Shown piece by piece: positions 1 to 5,294 of a DNA stretch of 9,720 bases. Positions within the stretch are counted from its first letter, which is position 1; every line of letters starts with the position of its first letter. The stretch is from Lentisphaerota bacterium. Lineage in GTDB: Bacteria > Verrucomicrobiota > Lentisphaeria > Victivallales > GWF2-50-93. The stretch is taken from positions 1 through 9,720 of the forward strand of contig JANYBI010000226.1 of the NCBI GenBank assembly GCA_025360875.1, in the 5' to 3' direction. A model generated the notes under the pieces. It was given only the letters and a program-made list of their open reading frames with translations, made no database searches and was not told the origin of the DNA. The translations under genes were made by a program, and so were the position numbers.

Positions 1-169
1 TGTCTGTGTATTCGCGTGCGCCCTTTGAGATCTGGATGATGAACGGCGCCTGAGAGTCGAGGCAGCCGCGGAAAAGACCCATGGTCTGTTCCAGATTGTT
101 GATGTTGTAGGCACCGATGGCGAATTTACCATAGGCAACCTTGAACAGTTGTGCCGTTGATACAATCAT
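1..169 (-). CDS. fba: Class II fructose-bisphosphate aldolase, N-terminal fragment
   Basis: This is the first 56 codons of a gene that runs off the left edge. The translation starts MIVSTAQLFKVAYGKFAIGA and continues with a YNINNLEQT segment, then a 'PFIIQISKGAREY' segment. This is the usual opening of class II (metal-dependent) aldolases: an N-terminal helix, the AYNINN strand and the IIQ-S-GA strand of the TIM barrel. The family cleaves fructose-1,6-bisphosphate to DHAP and glyceraldehyde-3-phosphate in cytoplasmic glycolysis. The zinc-binding histidines and catalytic Asp lie beyond the window and cannot be checked. A strong GGAGG (complement of 175-179) sits 5 nt before the ATG, which fixes the start. 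Tagatose-bisphosphate aldolases share this N-terminus, so substrate is not certain. The gene diverges from the SppA gene. Confidence 0.85.
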   Translation of the reverse strand, partial: MIVSTAQLFKVAYGKFAIGAYNINNLEQTMGLFRGCLDSQAPFIIQISKGAREYTD

Positions 170-221
170 TCCTTCCTCCGTAAACTAAAGTTAATATTTA
201 CTAATGTCCATTGGAGCGGCT

Positions 222-250
222 AGTATAGCACGAATCATCCCTGCTGAAAA
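222..250 (-). promoter_or_regulatory. Putative sigma70-type promoter of the aldolase gene
   Basis: Read on the minus strand, TTTTCA (245-250) and TATACT (222-227) are separated by 17 nt. The -10 box matches 5 of 6 consensus bases and the -35 box 4 of 6. Transcription would start near 215 and give a leader of about 45 nt ending in the GGAGG site. This is a sequence match only. Confidence 0.45.
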
Positions 251-268
251 GACGGGAACCGCATGAAT

Positions 269-296
269 TTGTAAAATAATTTTAGCATGATAAAAT
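269..296 (+). promoter_or_regulatory. Putative sigma70-type promoter of the SppA gene
   Basis: TTGTAA (269-274) and TAAAAT (291-296) are separated by 16 nt, followed by GGAGAA (311-316) and the ATG at 321. The -10 box matches 5 of 6 consensus bases. The region is AT-rich, so chance matches are possible. Confidence 0.4.
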
Positions 297-320
297 TTTC
301 ATAAACAAAAGGAGAAGTTT

Positions 321-1313
321 ATGGAAAATTTTATAAAGTATGCAGTTGCTTCTGCGATATGCCTGATAATCTTATCCGGCTGCGCGAACGTGAAACTGAC
401 TTTCCTTACAGACAAGACCGATCCCCTCCAGGAACAGACGGTCCAGGAAGGGACTTCCAGCTCGAAGATCCTCCTGATCAACATTGACGGGTTCATATCC
501 CAGGAAGGCGGTATGGACATAATAAGGGACAACTCGAGCATGGTTGAAGACGTTGTTGCACAGCTCAGATTGGCGGCTGATGACAAGAGGATCAAGGCCG
601 TACTCCTGAAGGTGAATTCTCCGGGAGGAACTTCTACAGCTTCGGACATCATCTACCATGAGATCATGAGCTACAGGCAGAAGACCGGATGCAAGGTTTA
701 TGCGCACATGATGGATATCGCGGCATCTGGCGGATACATGGTTTCACTTCCCGCCGAGAGGATAACATGCCAGCCGACAACTGTCACAGGTTCCGTCGGA
801 GTGATCTTCCTAAGGCCTAAGCTTGACGGGCTCTGCGAAAAGATAGGGGTTTCGATGTATGTCAGCAAGTCCGGTGAGAACAAGGACATGGGTTCGCCTT
901 TCAGGAAGGATACCAAGGAGGAGGATGAGATTTTCCAGTCGATCATCAATGGACTGAACGAACATTTCTATTCGCTCGTGCAGAAGCACAGGAAGATAAG
1001 TCCGGAAAACCTTAACAGGATAAGGACAGCCAGGGTGTTCCTTGCCGACGAGGCGCTCAAGGTCGGGCTTGTCGACGGGATCTGCTATCCGGATGATGCG
1101 ATCAAAGGGTGTATCCTGGACGCAGGTCTGGACAAGTCTTCAAGAGTCATCGTCTACAGGAGGAAGGAATATCCCGACGACAATATCTATAATACTTCCC
1201 GGACAAGCACCAGCGGAAATTATTCCCTGGTGAACCTCGGTGTTCTCAGTTCGCTGGGCAACATGAAGACAGGATTCTATTACGTCTGGCCGGGATCGTT
1301 GATGGATAAGTAG
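321..1313 (+). CDS. sppA: Signal peptide peptidase SppA-type serine protease (S49), lipoprotein
   Basis: The 330-residue product is a peptidase S49 protein. Family members cleave left-over signal peptides and other membrane-associated peptides with a Ser/Lys dyad, on the periplasmic side of the membrane. The N-terminus has a short hydrophobic stretch ending in LSGC, a lipobox with Cys21 as the predicted lipidated residue; Ala at +2 gives no inner-membrane retention signal. Landmarks are NSPGGTSTASD (99-109), AASGGY with nucleophile Ser136, TGSVGVI (156-162) and SGENKDMGSPFR with general base Lys188. The 52-residue Ser-Lys spacing equals that of Bacillus SppA (Ser147/Lys199). The length fits the single-domain (about 36 kDa) class, not the 67-kDa E. 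coli type. The start is supported by GGAGAA at 311-316. The next plus-strand gene begins 42 nt downstream, so co-transcription is possible. Confidence 0.9.
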   Translation: MENFIKYAVASAICLIILSGCANVKLTFLTDKTDPLQEQTVQEGTSSSKILLINIDGFISQEGGMDIIRDNSSMVEDVVAQLRLAADDKRIKAVLLKVNSPGGTSTASDIIYHEIMSYRQKTGCKVYAHMMDIAASGGYMVSLPAERITCQPTTVTGSVGVIFLRPKLDGLCEKIGVSMYVSKSGENKDMGSPFRKDTKEEDEIFQSIINGLNEHFYSLVQKHRKISPENLNRIRTARVFLADEALKVGLVDGICYPDDAIKGCILDAGLDKSSRVIVYRRKEYPDDNIYNTSRTSTSGNYSLVNLGVLSSLGNMKTGFYYVWPGSLMDK

Positions 1314-1322
1314 GCATAAATT

Positions 1323-1355
1323 GAATGTCCAATATCGAACAAGGAATGTCCAATA
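1323..1355 (+). repeat. Direct repeat GAATGTCCAATA, two copies 21 bp apart
   Basis: The 12-mer GAATGTCCAATA occurs at 1323-1334 and again at 1344-1355, with ATCGAACAAG in the 9-10 nt between. It fills the gap between the SppA gene and the next ORF and ends exactly where the first possible ATG (1356) begins. It looks like a dispersed intergenic repeat or a repeated protein-binding site; copies elsewhere in the genome cannot be seen here. Confidence 0.7.
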
Positions 1356-2114
1356 ATGAAGTTTAATTTCTTAATGAAGAAGAGGATATTCGAGGCTTTT
1401 TTTATCGTTTTGGTTTTAATATTTCTGGGACTTTTCTTTGAAGCTTATACAAGAATTGATAAAATTGAGATTCACGATGCAAAAGGAGATTTTTTCACAT
1501 CGCATGGCGATCATTATCCGGAAACATTGATTGCATGTATGAATTTATTATTTCTTTTTGTGCTAATCCTCGGAGTCATATTAATTCTAAAATCATTGAA
1601 AAGAGGCGGTGTCCAGAGATATCTTGCTGCTCCTTTATTTCTTGTTATTGTAGGTTCTTTGTTTTTGTTGAATTTTATGATCTTGACTGATGCGCGGGAA
1701 ATAGCAAGAAGGATGTGTTGTAATGGAAATCTCAAGAGTATTGGACTTGCCATCAGGATGTATAGCCAGGAATACAAGGAAAATTTCCCTCCATATGATA
1801 ATGCGAAGGGACTTGAGATGTTGAGGAGCGGAGGATATCTCGAAAACATCCGCATGTTTGCCTGCCCCAGCGTGGATAAGCGTCATATTCCTGACGGAAG
1901 CCAGGTGACAGAGGAAGTTACGGACTATTGTTATAAGGGAGGATTGACTGAAGCTTCTCCGATCCAGCTTCTGATGTGGGACAAACCGGAAAACCATAAG
2001 GATTTTGGAAATGTTCTCTATAGCGATGGAGCAGTCCGTGGTTTCAAAGGCAAGGATTGGCTGGAAAAAGCTCAAAAAAATACTAAGCCAGAAGAATTCA
2101 AAGTTTTAAAGTGA
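1356..2114 (+). CDS. Three-TM membrane protein with C-terminal H-X9-DG (DUF1559/prepilin-like) domain
   Basis: The 252-residue protein has three hydrophobic segments (about 11-29, 58-80 and 90-110) and a soluble C-terminal domain. The C-terminal part carries the signature of planctomycete/lentisphaere pilin-like proteins: AREIARR (113-119), CCNGNLKSIGLA (121-132), MYSQEYKENFPP (135-146), FACPS (168-172), and a perfect H-X9-DG motif, His214 to Asp224-Gly225. Those proteins normally begin with a cleavable prepilin helix (GFTLIELLVVI type). Here no such motif exists, and the third TM segment stands in its place directly before AREIARR. Function is unknown; a membrane-anchored surface or assembly role is an inference. 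The start is uncertain: ATG 1356 abuts a direct repeat and has no clear ribosome site, and ATG 1374 (MKKRIF) is an equally good choice. The 5' half is notably AT-rich compared with the 3' half. Confidence 0.75.
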   Translation: MKFNFLMKKRIFEAFFIVLVLIFLGLFFEAYTRIDKIEIHDAKGDFFTSHGDHYPETLIACMNLLFLFVLILGVILILKSLKRGGVQRYLAAPLFLVIVGSLFLLNFMILTDAREIARRMCCNGNLKSIGLAIRMYSQEYKENFPPYDNAKGLEMLRSGGYLENIRMFACPSVDKRHIPDGSQVTEEVTDYCYKGGLTEASPIQLLMWDKPENHKDFGNVLYSDGAVRGFKGKDWLEKAQKNTKPEEFKVLK

Positions 2115-2179
2115 TTACTGATCTGACCTATGAAGAAACAGCTCTTGCGAGCTTGACTACAAACTTATTCAATGATTTT

Positions 2180-2200
2180 TGATTCGTCTGGGACGAATCA
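2180..2200. repeat. 9-bp inverted repeat (hairpin)
   Basis: TGATTCGTC (2180-2188) pairs perfectly with GACGAATCA (2192-2200) across a 3-nt loop. There is no following T-run on either strand, so it is not a classical terminator. It lies 5 nt upstream of the symmetric four-hairpin element and may belong to the same repeat. Confidence 0.85.
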
Positions 2201-2205
2201 CATGG

Positions 2206-2309
2206 AGTGCGGTGATTCATCACCGCCTTTAAAGACGGAATTCATTCCGTCCAAGATGATTCCCGCAAAATGAATTTTGCGATACAAAGCGGGGATAAAT
2301 CACCGCACT
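2206..2309. repeat. 104-bp mirror-symmetric element of four 18-bp hairpins
   Basis: Four palindromes, each 8-bp arms with a 2-nt loop, sit at 2209-2226 (GCGGTGAT/ATCACCGC), 2234-2251 (GACGGAAT/ATTCCGTC), 2264-2281 (CGCAAAAT/ATTTTGCG) and 2289-2306 (GCGGGGAT/ATCACCGC, one mismatch). Spacers are 7, 12 and 7 nt, so positions mirror exactly about 2257.5. In addition, the outermost 11 bases AGTGCGGTGAT (2206-2216) and ATCACCGCACT (2299-2309) are perfect inverted repeats of each other, so the ends can pair together instead of each end folding locally. The cores of hairpins 2 and 3 (AATTCATT, AATGAATT) are the same octamer in opposite orientation. It resembles a non-autonomous mobile repeat or a structured RNA; its identity is unknown. 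Confidence 0.85.
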
Positions 2310-2345
2310 TCCGCCTTCGCTGAGATGCTACGGCGCGACAGGCCA

Positions 2346-2368
2346 AGGTCAGTCGGAATGACTGACTT
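2346..2368. repeat. Hairpin with GTCAGTC/GACTGAC arms
   Basis: GTCAGTC (2348-2354) pairs with GACTGAC (2360-2366) across a GGAAT loop, and two further pairs (A-T and one G-T) extend the stem to 2346-2368. It stands between the four-hairpin element and the terminator. Confidence 0.75.
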
Positions 2369-2374
2369 AAGAAT

Positions 2375-2411
2375 AAAAAACACGGCAGCCTTTTTGGCTG
2401 CCGTGTTTTTT
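2375..2411. terminator. Bidirectional Rho-independent terminator
   Basis: The run AAAAAACACGGCAGCC (2375-2390), a TTTTT loop and GGCTGCCGTGTTTTTT (2396-2411) form a 16-bp perfect stem with a GC-rich core. A T-run follows the core on the plus strand, and the A-run gives a T-run on the minus strand. The element can therefore stop transcripts from both convergent genes: the membrane protein gene from the left and the GH4 gene from the right. Confidence 0.93.
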
Positions 2412-2436
2412 GCTGATTCAAGTTATAAAAATAAAG

Positions 2437-2451
2437 ACAGGCGGAGCCTGT
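2437..2451 (-). terminator. Possible weak terminator behind the GH4 gene
   Basis: Read on the minus strand, ACAGGC-TCC-GCCTGT forms a 6-bp stem 7 nt after the GH4 stop codon and is followed by CTTTATTTTT. The stem is short; it could slow polymerase ahead of the strong terminator further on. Confidence 0.45.
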
Positions 2452-2458
2452 GTTATTT

Positions 2459-3793
2459 TTATGTGATCTTCAGATTCTTGAACTGAGGCAGATACGCCTT
2501 GTTCTTGTAAAGCATCTCCTGGACCATCTTGCGGATTTCCGCGAGCGAGAGCACTGCTGATGTTAGCGGATCATAGGCTATGGCATGGAATACCATCTCG
2601 GCATCACCAGTCAGAGAGGCGTCGACGGCCATGTTTTCTACCGATATGCTGATATTGTTCAATGCAGCGAGTTGCGGAGGAAGCGCGCCGACGTGCACTG
2701 AGTCAAGCTTGTTCCTGGAGGCGACGACCGGCACTTCGACGCAGGCGTCATATGGAAGGTTCGTGATCAGCCCCTTGTTCGGGACGTTTCCGTTGAACTT
2801 GAAGAGGTCTCCGCCCATCCAGGCGTTGATAATGAATGCGGCGTATTCGTGTCCGCGCTTGATGTCTACTTTGGACTCCTTGAGCCAGTCCTCAATGTAT
2901 TTTTTCCATTTCTTATTCTTCTCGCTGGCCGCATATGCTTTCAGAATATAAGCGTATTCGCCGGGATTCCAGCCTGTACCGCTCGTGCAGTATTTCTTGA
3001 TGAGATCGGCGCGTTTGCGGAACCAGGGATTGTACTCGGAGTTGTGCCCGCTGGACTCAGTGATATAATATCCGAGGTGGATGAACAGCTCGTTCCTGAC
3101 CTGTTCCTCATTGTAGATCTTCTTGTTTTCGCGGACAGCCTTATTCAGCTTGGGGTACAGGCACTTGTTCTTGTGCTTGAATTCGAGATACCAGGCCTGA
3201 TGGTTGATTCCTGCGCAGACATAGTCGACTTCGTTGTATGGGACGCCCGCCCATTTCGCGAGCATTTCCGCCGTGCCCTGGACGCTGTGGCAGAGGCCGG
3301 AGACCGTGACCTTTGAAGTCTTCTGCATGCCGTGGCAGAGCATGGCCATAGGGTTTGTGTAGTTGAGGAATATGGCGTTCGGGCAATATCTCTCGATGTC
3401 CTTGCAGATGCCGAGCATCACAGGAAGCGTCCTGAGGGCCCTGAATACGCCGGATGGTCCGCGGGTATCGCCGACGTTGGTGTCGACGCCGTATTTCTTC
3501 GGGATTTCAATGTCATGGCGCCAGACGTCCACTCTTCCGCTCAGGATTGTGCAGATCACGGCATCAGCACCCTTCAGCGCTTCGGCCCTGTTCGTAGTAG
3601 ATATCACTTTTGCAGGATAGTTGCCGGCGGCGACGATCTTGTTGACAGCCTTGGTGATGTATCCAAGCCTTTCGGAATCGATGTCCATGAGGACGATTGT
3701 CGAGTCCGTGAGGATCGGAAAAGTGAGGATGTCCTTGACGAGTGTCCGCGTGAAACCAAAACTTCCGGCGCCGATGAAAGCAATGCGAGCCAT
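2459..3793 (-). CDS. GH4 family glycosidase (alpha-galactosidase/alpha-glucosidase MelA-like)
   Basis: The 444-residue product is a glycoside hydrolase family 4 enzyme. This family uses NAD+ and a divalent metal to oxidise C3 of the sugar, eliminate the aglycone and reduce the product. The N-terminal Rossmann fold is clear: GAGSFG (8-13) and the ribose-binding acidic end of strand 2, MDID with Asp37. GDTRGPSG (108-115) and NYTNP (144-148) line the substrate site. The metal ligands appear as Cys168 (GLCHS) and His198 (AGINHQAW). The GLCHSVQGT block is that of the MelA-type alpha-galactosidases; alpha-glucosidases and alpha-galacturonidases of GH4 are the alternatives. There is no signal peptide, so it acts in the cytoplasm on imported oligosaccharides. 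The start is set by AGGAG (complement of 3800-3804). It lies 93 nt downstream of the Ctp gene on the same strand. Confidence 0.88.
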   Translation of the reverse strand: MARIAFIGAGSFGFTRTLVKDILTFPILTDSTIVLMDIDSERLGYITKAVNKIVAAGNYPAKVISTTNRAEALKGADAVICTILSGRVDVWRHDIEIPKKYGVDTNVGDTRGPSGVFRALRTLPVMLGICKDIERYCPNAIFLNYTNPMAMLCHGMQKTSKVTVSGLCHSVQGTAEMLAKWAGVPYNEVDYVCAGINHQAWYLEFKHKNKCLYPKLNKAVRENKKIYNEEQVRNELFIHLGYYITESSGHNSEYNPWFRKRADLIKKYCTSGTGWNPGEYAYILKAYAASEKNKKWKKYIEDWLKESKVDIKRGHEYAAFIINAWMGGDLFKFNGNVPNKGLITNLPYDACVEVPVVASRNKLDSVHVGALPPQLAALNNISISVENMAVDASLTGDAEMVFHAIAYDPLTSAVLSLAEIRKMVQEMLYKNKAYLPQFKNLKIT

Positions 3794-3878
3794 ATGTAAC
3801 TCCTATTTGGGTTAATTCTGGAAAGCGAAAATATAGGAGTTAAAATTGAAAATACAAAAAGGTTATAATTTTTCCGTC

Positions 3879-3896
3879 CGGGAAAATTATTTCCCG
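3879..3896. repeat. Hairpin overlapping the stop codon of the Ctp gene
   Basis: CGGGAAA (3879-3885) and TTTCCCG (3890-3896) are perfect inverted repeats around a 4-nt loop, and the TAA stop of the Ctp gene (3887-3889) lies within that loop. On the minus strand no T-run follows directly, so it is at best a weak terminator or a 3'-end stabiliser between the Ctp and GH4 genes. Confidence 0.6.
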
Positions 3897-5176
3897 TTCG
3901 CCTGGCTGAAGATGCAGACGCCTTTCATGACCTCGATGGCGCGTTCAAGCTGGACGTCACGGACGGTATTCGGCCCTTCCGGCTTGACAACTCCCGAGTA
4001 AGAGAGCCTCTGGGTGTAGATCTTGTCCATGGTCTTCGGGCTGACAGGCACCTTGATGTCGGGTTCGATTCCGTTTTCATGGATGACACGCCTGCTAGGA
4101 GTATAATATTTCGCGGTGGTAAGCCTTATGGCTCCTCCGTTTTCAGGCAGTGCGAAAATAGTCTGCACGGAGCCCTTGCCGAAAGATTTCTCCCCTATGA
4201 GGATACCCTTTTTGTAATCCTGGAGGCAGGCGGCGAAGATTTCCGATGCGCTGGCGGAATTGCCATCGATAAGTATTCCAATCTTGAGATCTGGATATTT
4301 GTCGCAGCGCAGCGAACGGTATTCAAGCTTCTGGTTAGGCAGGCGGCCTTCGGTCGAGACGACAAGCTCCCCGGTGTCAATGAAACGGCTGCACACCTCT
4401 ATGGCCGAAGTGAGGAGTCCGCCCGGATTTCCGCGGAGGTCGATTATGAGGGCCTTCATTCCCTGTTCCTTGAGCTTCTTGAGGCTTTCATCCAGCTTTG
4501 CTGCGGTCGGCAGATTGAACTGGGTGATTCTCAGGAAGCCAATCCCGTCCTCAAGCATCTTCATGCCTTTTATCGTCGACACTTCGATGTTCGCCCTTTC
4601 TATGGCGAGATCCTTCTTGAGATCTTCAGATTCCCTGTAGATCGTGACGGTGACGGTTGTCCCCGGAGCGCCCTTGAGGAACTTGACGCAGTCGTCGAGT
4701 GTCATCTGGGCTGTCGACTGTCCGTCGATGGCCAGTATCATGTCTCCCGGTTTTATGCCGGCCTTGAATCCGGGAGTGTCCTCCATCGGGACAATTACTT
4801 CAAGCACATGATTCCTGAAAGTGACGACTATGCCAATACCTCCGAACTCTCTTCCCTCGGTGTCTTCAACGAGTTCCTTGTAGCCTTCGGGTTCCATATA
4901 TGAGGAGAACGGATCGAGCTCCCTGAGCATGCCTTTCATGGCGCCTTTTATCAGCGACTGGTATGAGACTTTGTCGGCATCGACATATTCCTTCCTGACT
5001 TTCTGAAGCACATACATGAACCTGTAGATGATCGTGTAGCTGTCGTCTGGCGAGTCATTTGTCGCTGCGGAATATACGTTGTAGCCTATTACCAGGTTTA
5101 TTGAAAGGATGAGGATGGCCAGGAAGACCAGCACGGTCCTGTTTTTCAGATGATGAGTTATTTTTTCGAAAGTCAT
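3887..5176 (-). CDS. ctpA: C-terminal processing peptidase (S41), membrane-anchored
   Basis: The 429-residue protein is a CtpA/Prc-type peptidase. These enzymes cut proteins near their C-terminus in the periplasm and control envelope maturation and quality control. One hydrophobic segment (about 14-33) serves as an uncleaved anchor. The typical helical start of the family (RKEYVD, LDPFSSYM around 88-94) precedes a PDZ domain (about 111-190, with FGGIGIVV and AGIKPGD). The protease core has LRGNPGG (248-253), SASASEIF with nucleophile Ser309, and FGKGSVQ with general base Lys334. Ser and Lys are 25 residues apart, as in E. coli Prc (Ser430/Lys455). The C-terminal part is short, with no Prc-like extension. 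The gene diverges from the esterase gene. The ribosome site is weak (GGAAAA about 6 nt before the ATG), but no other start fits the membrane anchor as well. Confidence 0.92.
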   Translation of the reverse strand: MTFEKITHHLKNRTVLVFLAILILSINLVIGYNVYSAATNDSPDDSYTIIYRFMYVLQKVRKEYVDADKVSYQSLIKGAMKGMLRELDPFSSYMEPEGYKELVEDTEGREFGGIGIVVTFRNHVLEVIVPMEDTPGFKAGIKPGDMILAIDGQSTAQMTLDDCVKFLKGAPGTTVTVTIYRESEDLKKDLAIERANIEVSTIKGMKMLEDGIGFLRITQFNLPTAAKLDESLKKLKEQGMKALIIDLRGNPGGLLTSAIEVCSRFIDTGELVVSTEGRLPNQKLEYRSLRCDKYPDLKIGILIDGNSASASEIFAACLQDYKKGILIGEKSFGKGSVQTIFALPENGGAIRLTTAKYYTPSRRVIHENGIEPDIKVPVSPKTMDKIYTQRLSYSGVVKPEGPNTVRDVQLERAIEVMKGVCIFSQANGK

Positions 5177-5210
5177 ATGATTTTTCCGTGTTTTTTCAAT
5201 TACAGGGATA

Positions 5211-5238
5211 ATATTATGACATTATATATGGAATTCAA
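5211..5238 (-). promoter_or_regulatory. Putative promoter of the Ctp gene
   Basis: On the minus strand TTGAAT (5233-5238) and TAATAT (5211-5216) are 16 nt apart. A perfect TATAAT (complement of 5221-5226) also lies here but has no good -35 partner. The whole divergent region 5177-5294 is AT-rich, so the exact site is uncertain. No convincing promoter for the plus-strand esterase gene was found in it. Confidence 0.35.
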
Positions 5239-5294
5239 TTTTTATTTGCGGGATACTTAATTATTTATAGGTTCCCTTTAACACCGGAGGGAAG

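Larger units (their letters stand above)
2115..2458. other. Gene-free hairpin-rich intergenic region
   Basis: This 344-nt stretch between two convergent genes holds no supportable gene. It contains, in order, a small hairpin (AGCTC/GAGCT, 2140-2153), a 9-bp-stem hairpin (2180-2200), a symmetric four-hairpin element (2206-2309), an imperfect stem (2312-2335, CGCC/GGCG ends with internal mismatches), a 9-bp hairpin with one G-T pair (2346-2368), a 16-bp bidirectional terminator (2375-2411) and a second small hairpin (2437-2451). A 69-codon ORF that crosses the region is an accident of the repeats. Confidence 0.85.

Noticed and set aside
2206..2309. CRISPR array
   Set aside because: The palindromes differ in arm sequence and spacing is 7-12 nt; there is no constant repeat with unique spacers and no cas gene.
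2277..2486. Small ORF of 69 codons in the convergent intergenic region
   Set aside because: It crosses the hairpin element, the terminator stem and the end of the GH4 gene and has no ribosome site.
4079..4903. Open frame of 274 codons on the plus strand opposite the Ctp gene
   Set aside because: It is fully antisense to a clear S41 peptidase, has no recognisable motif and no ribosome site; long opposite frames are expected in genes of this codon use.
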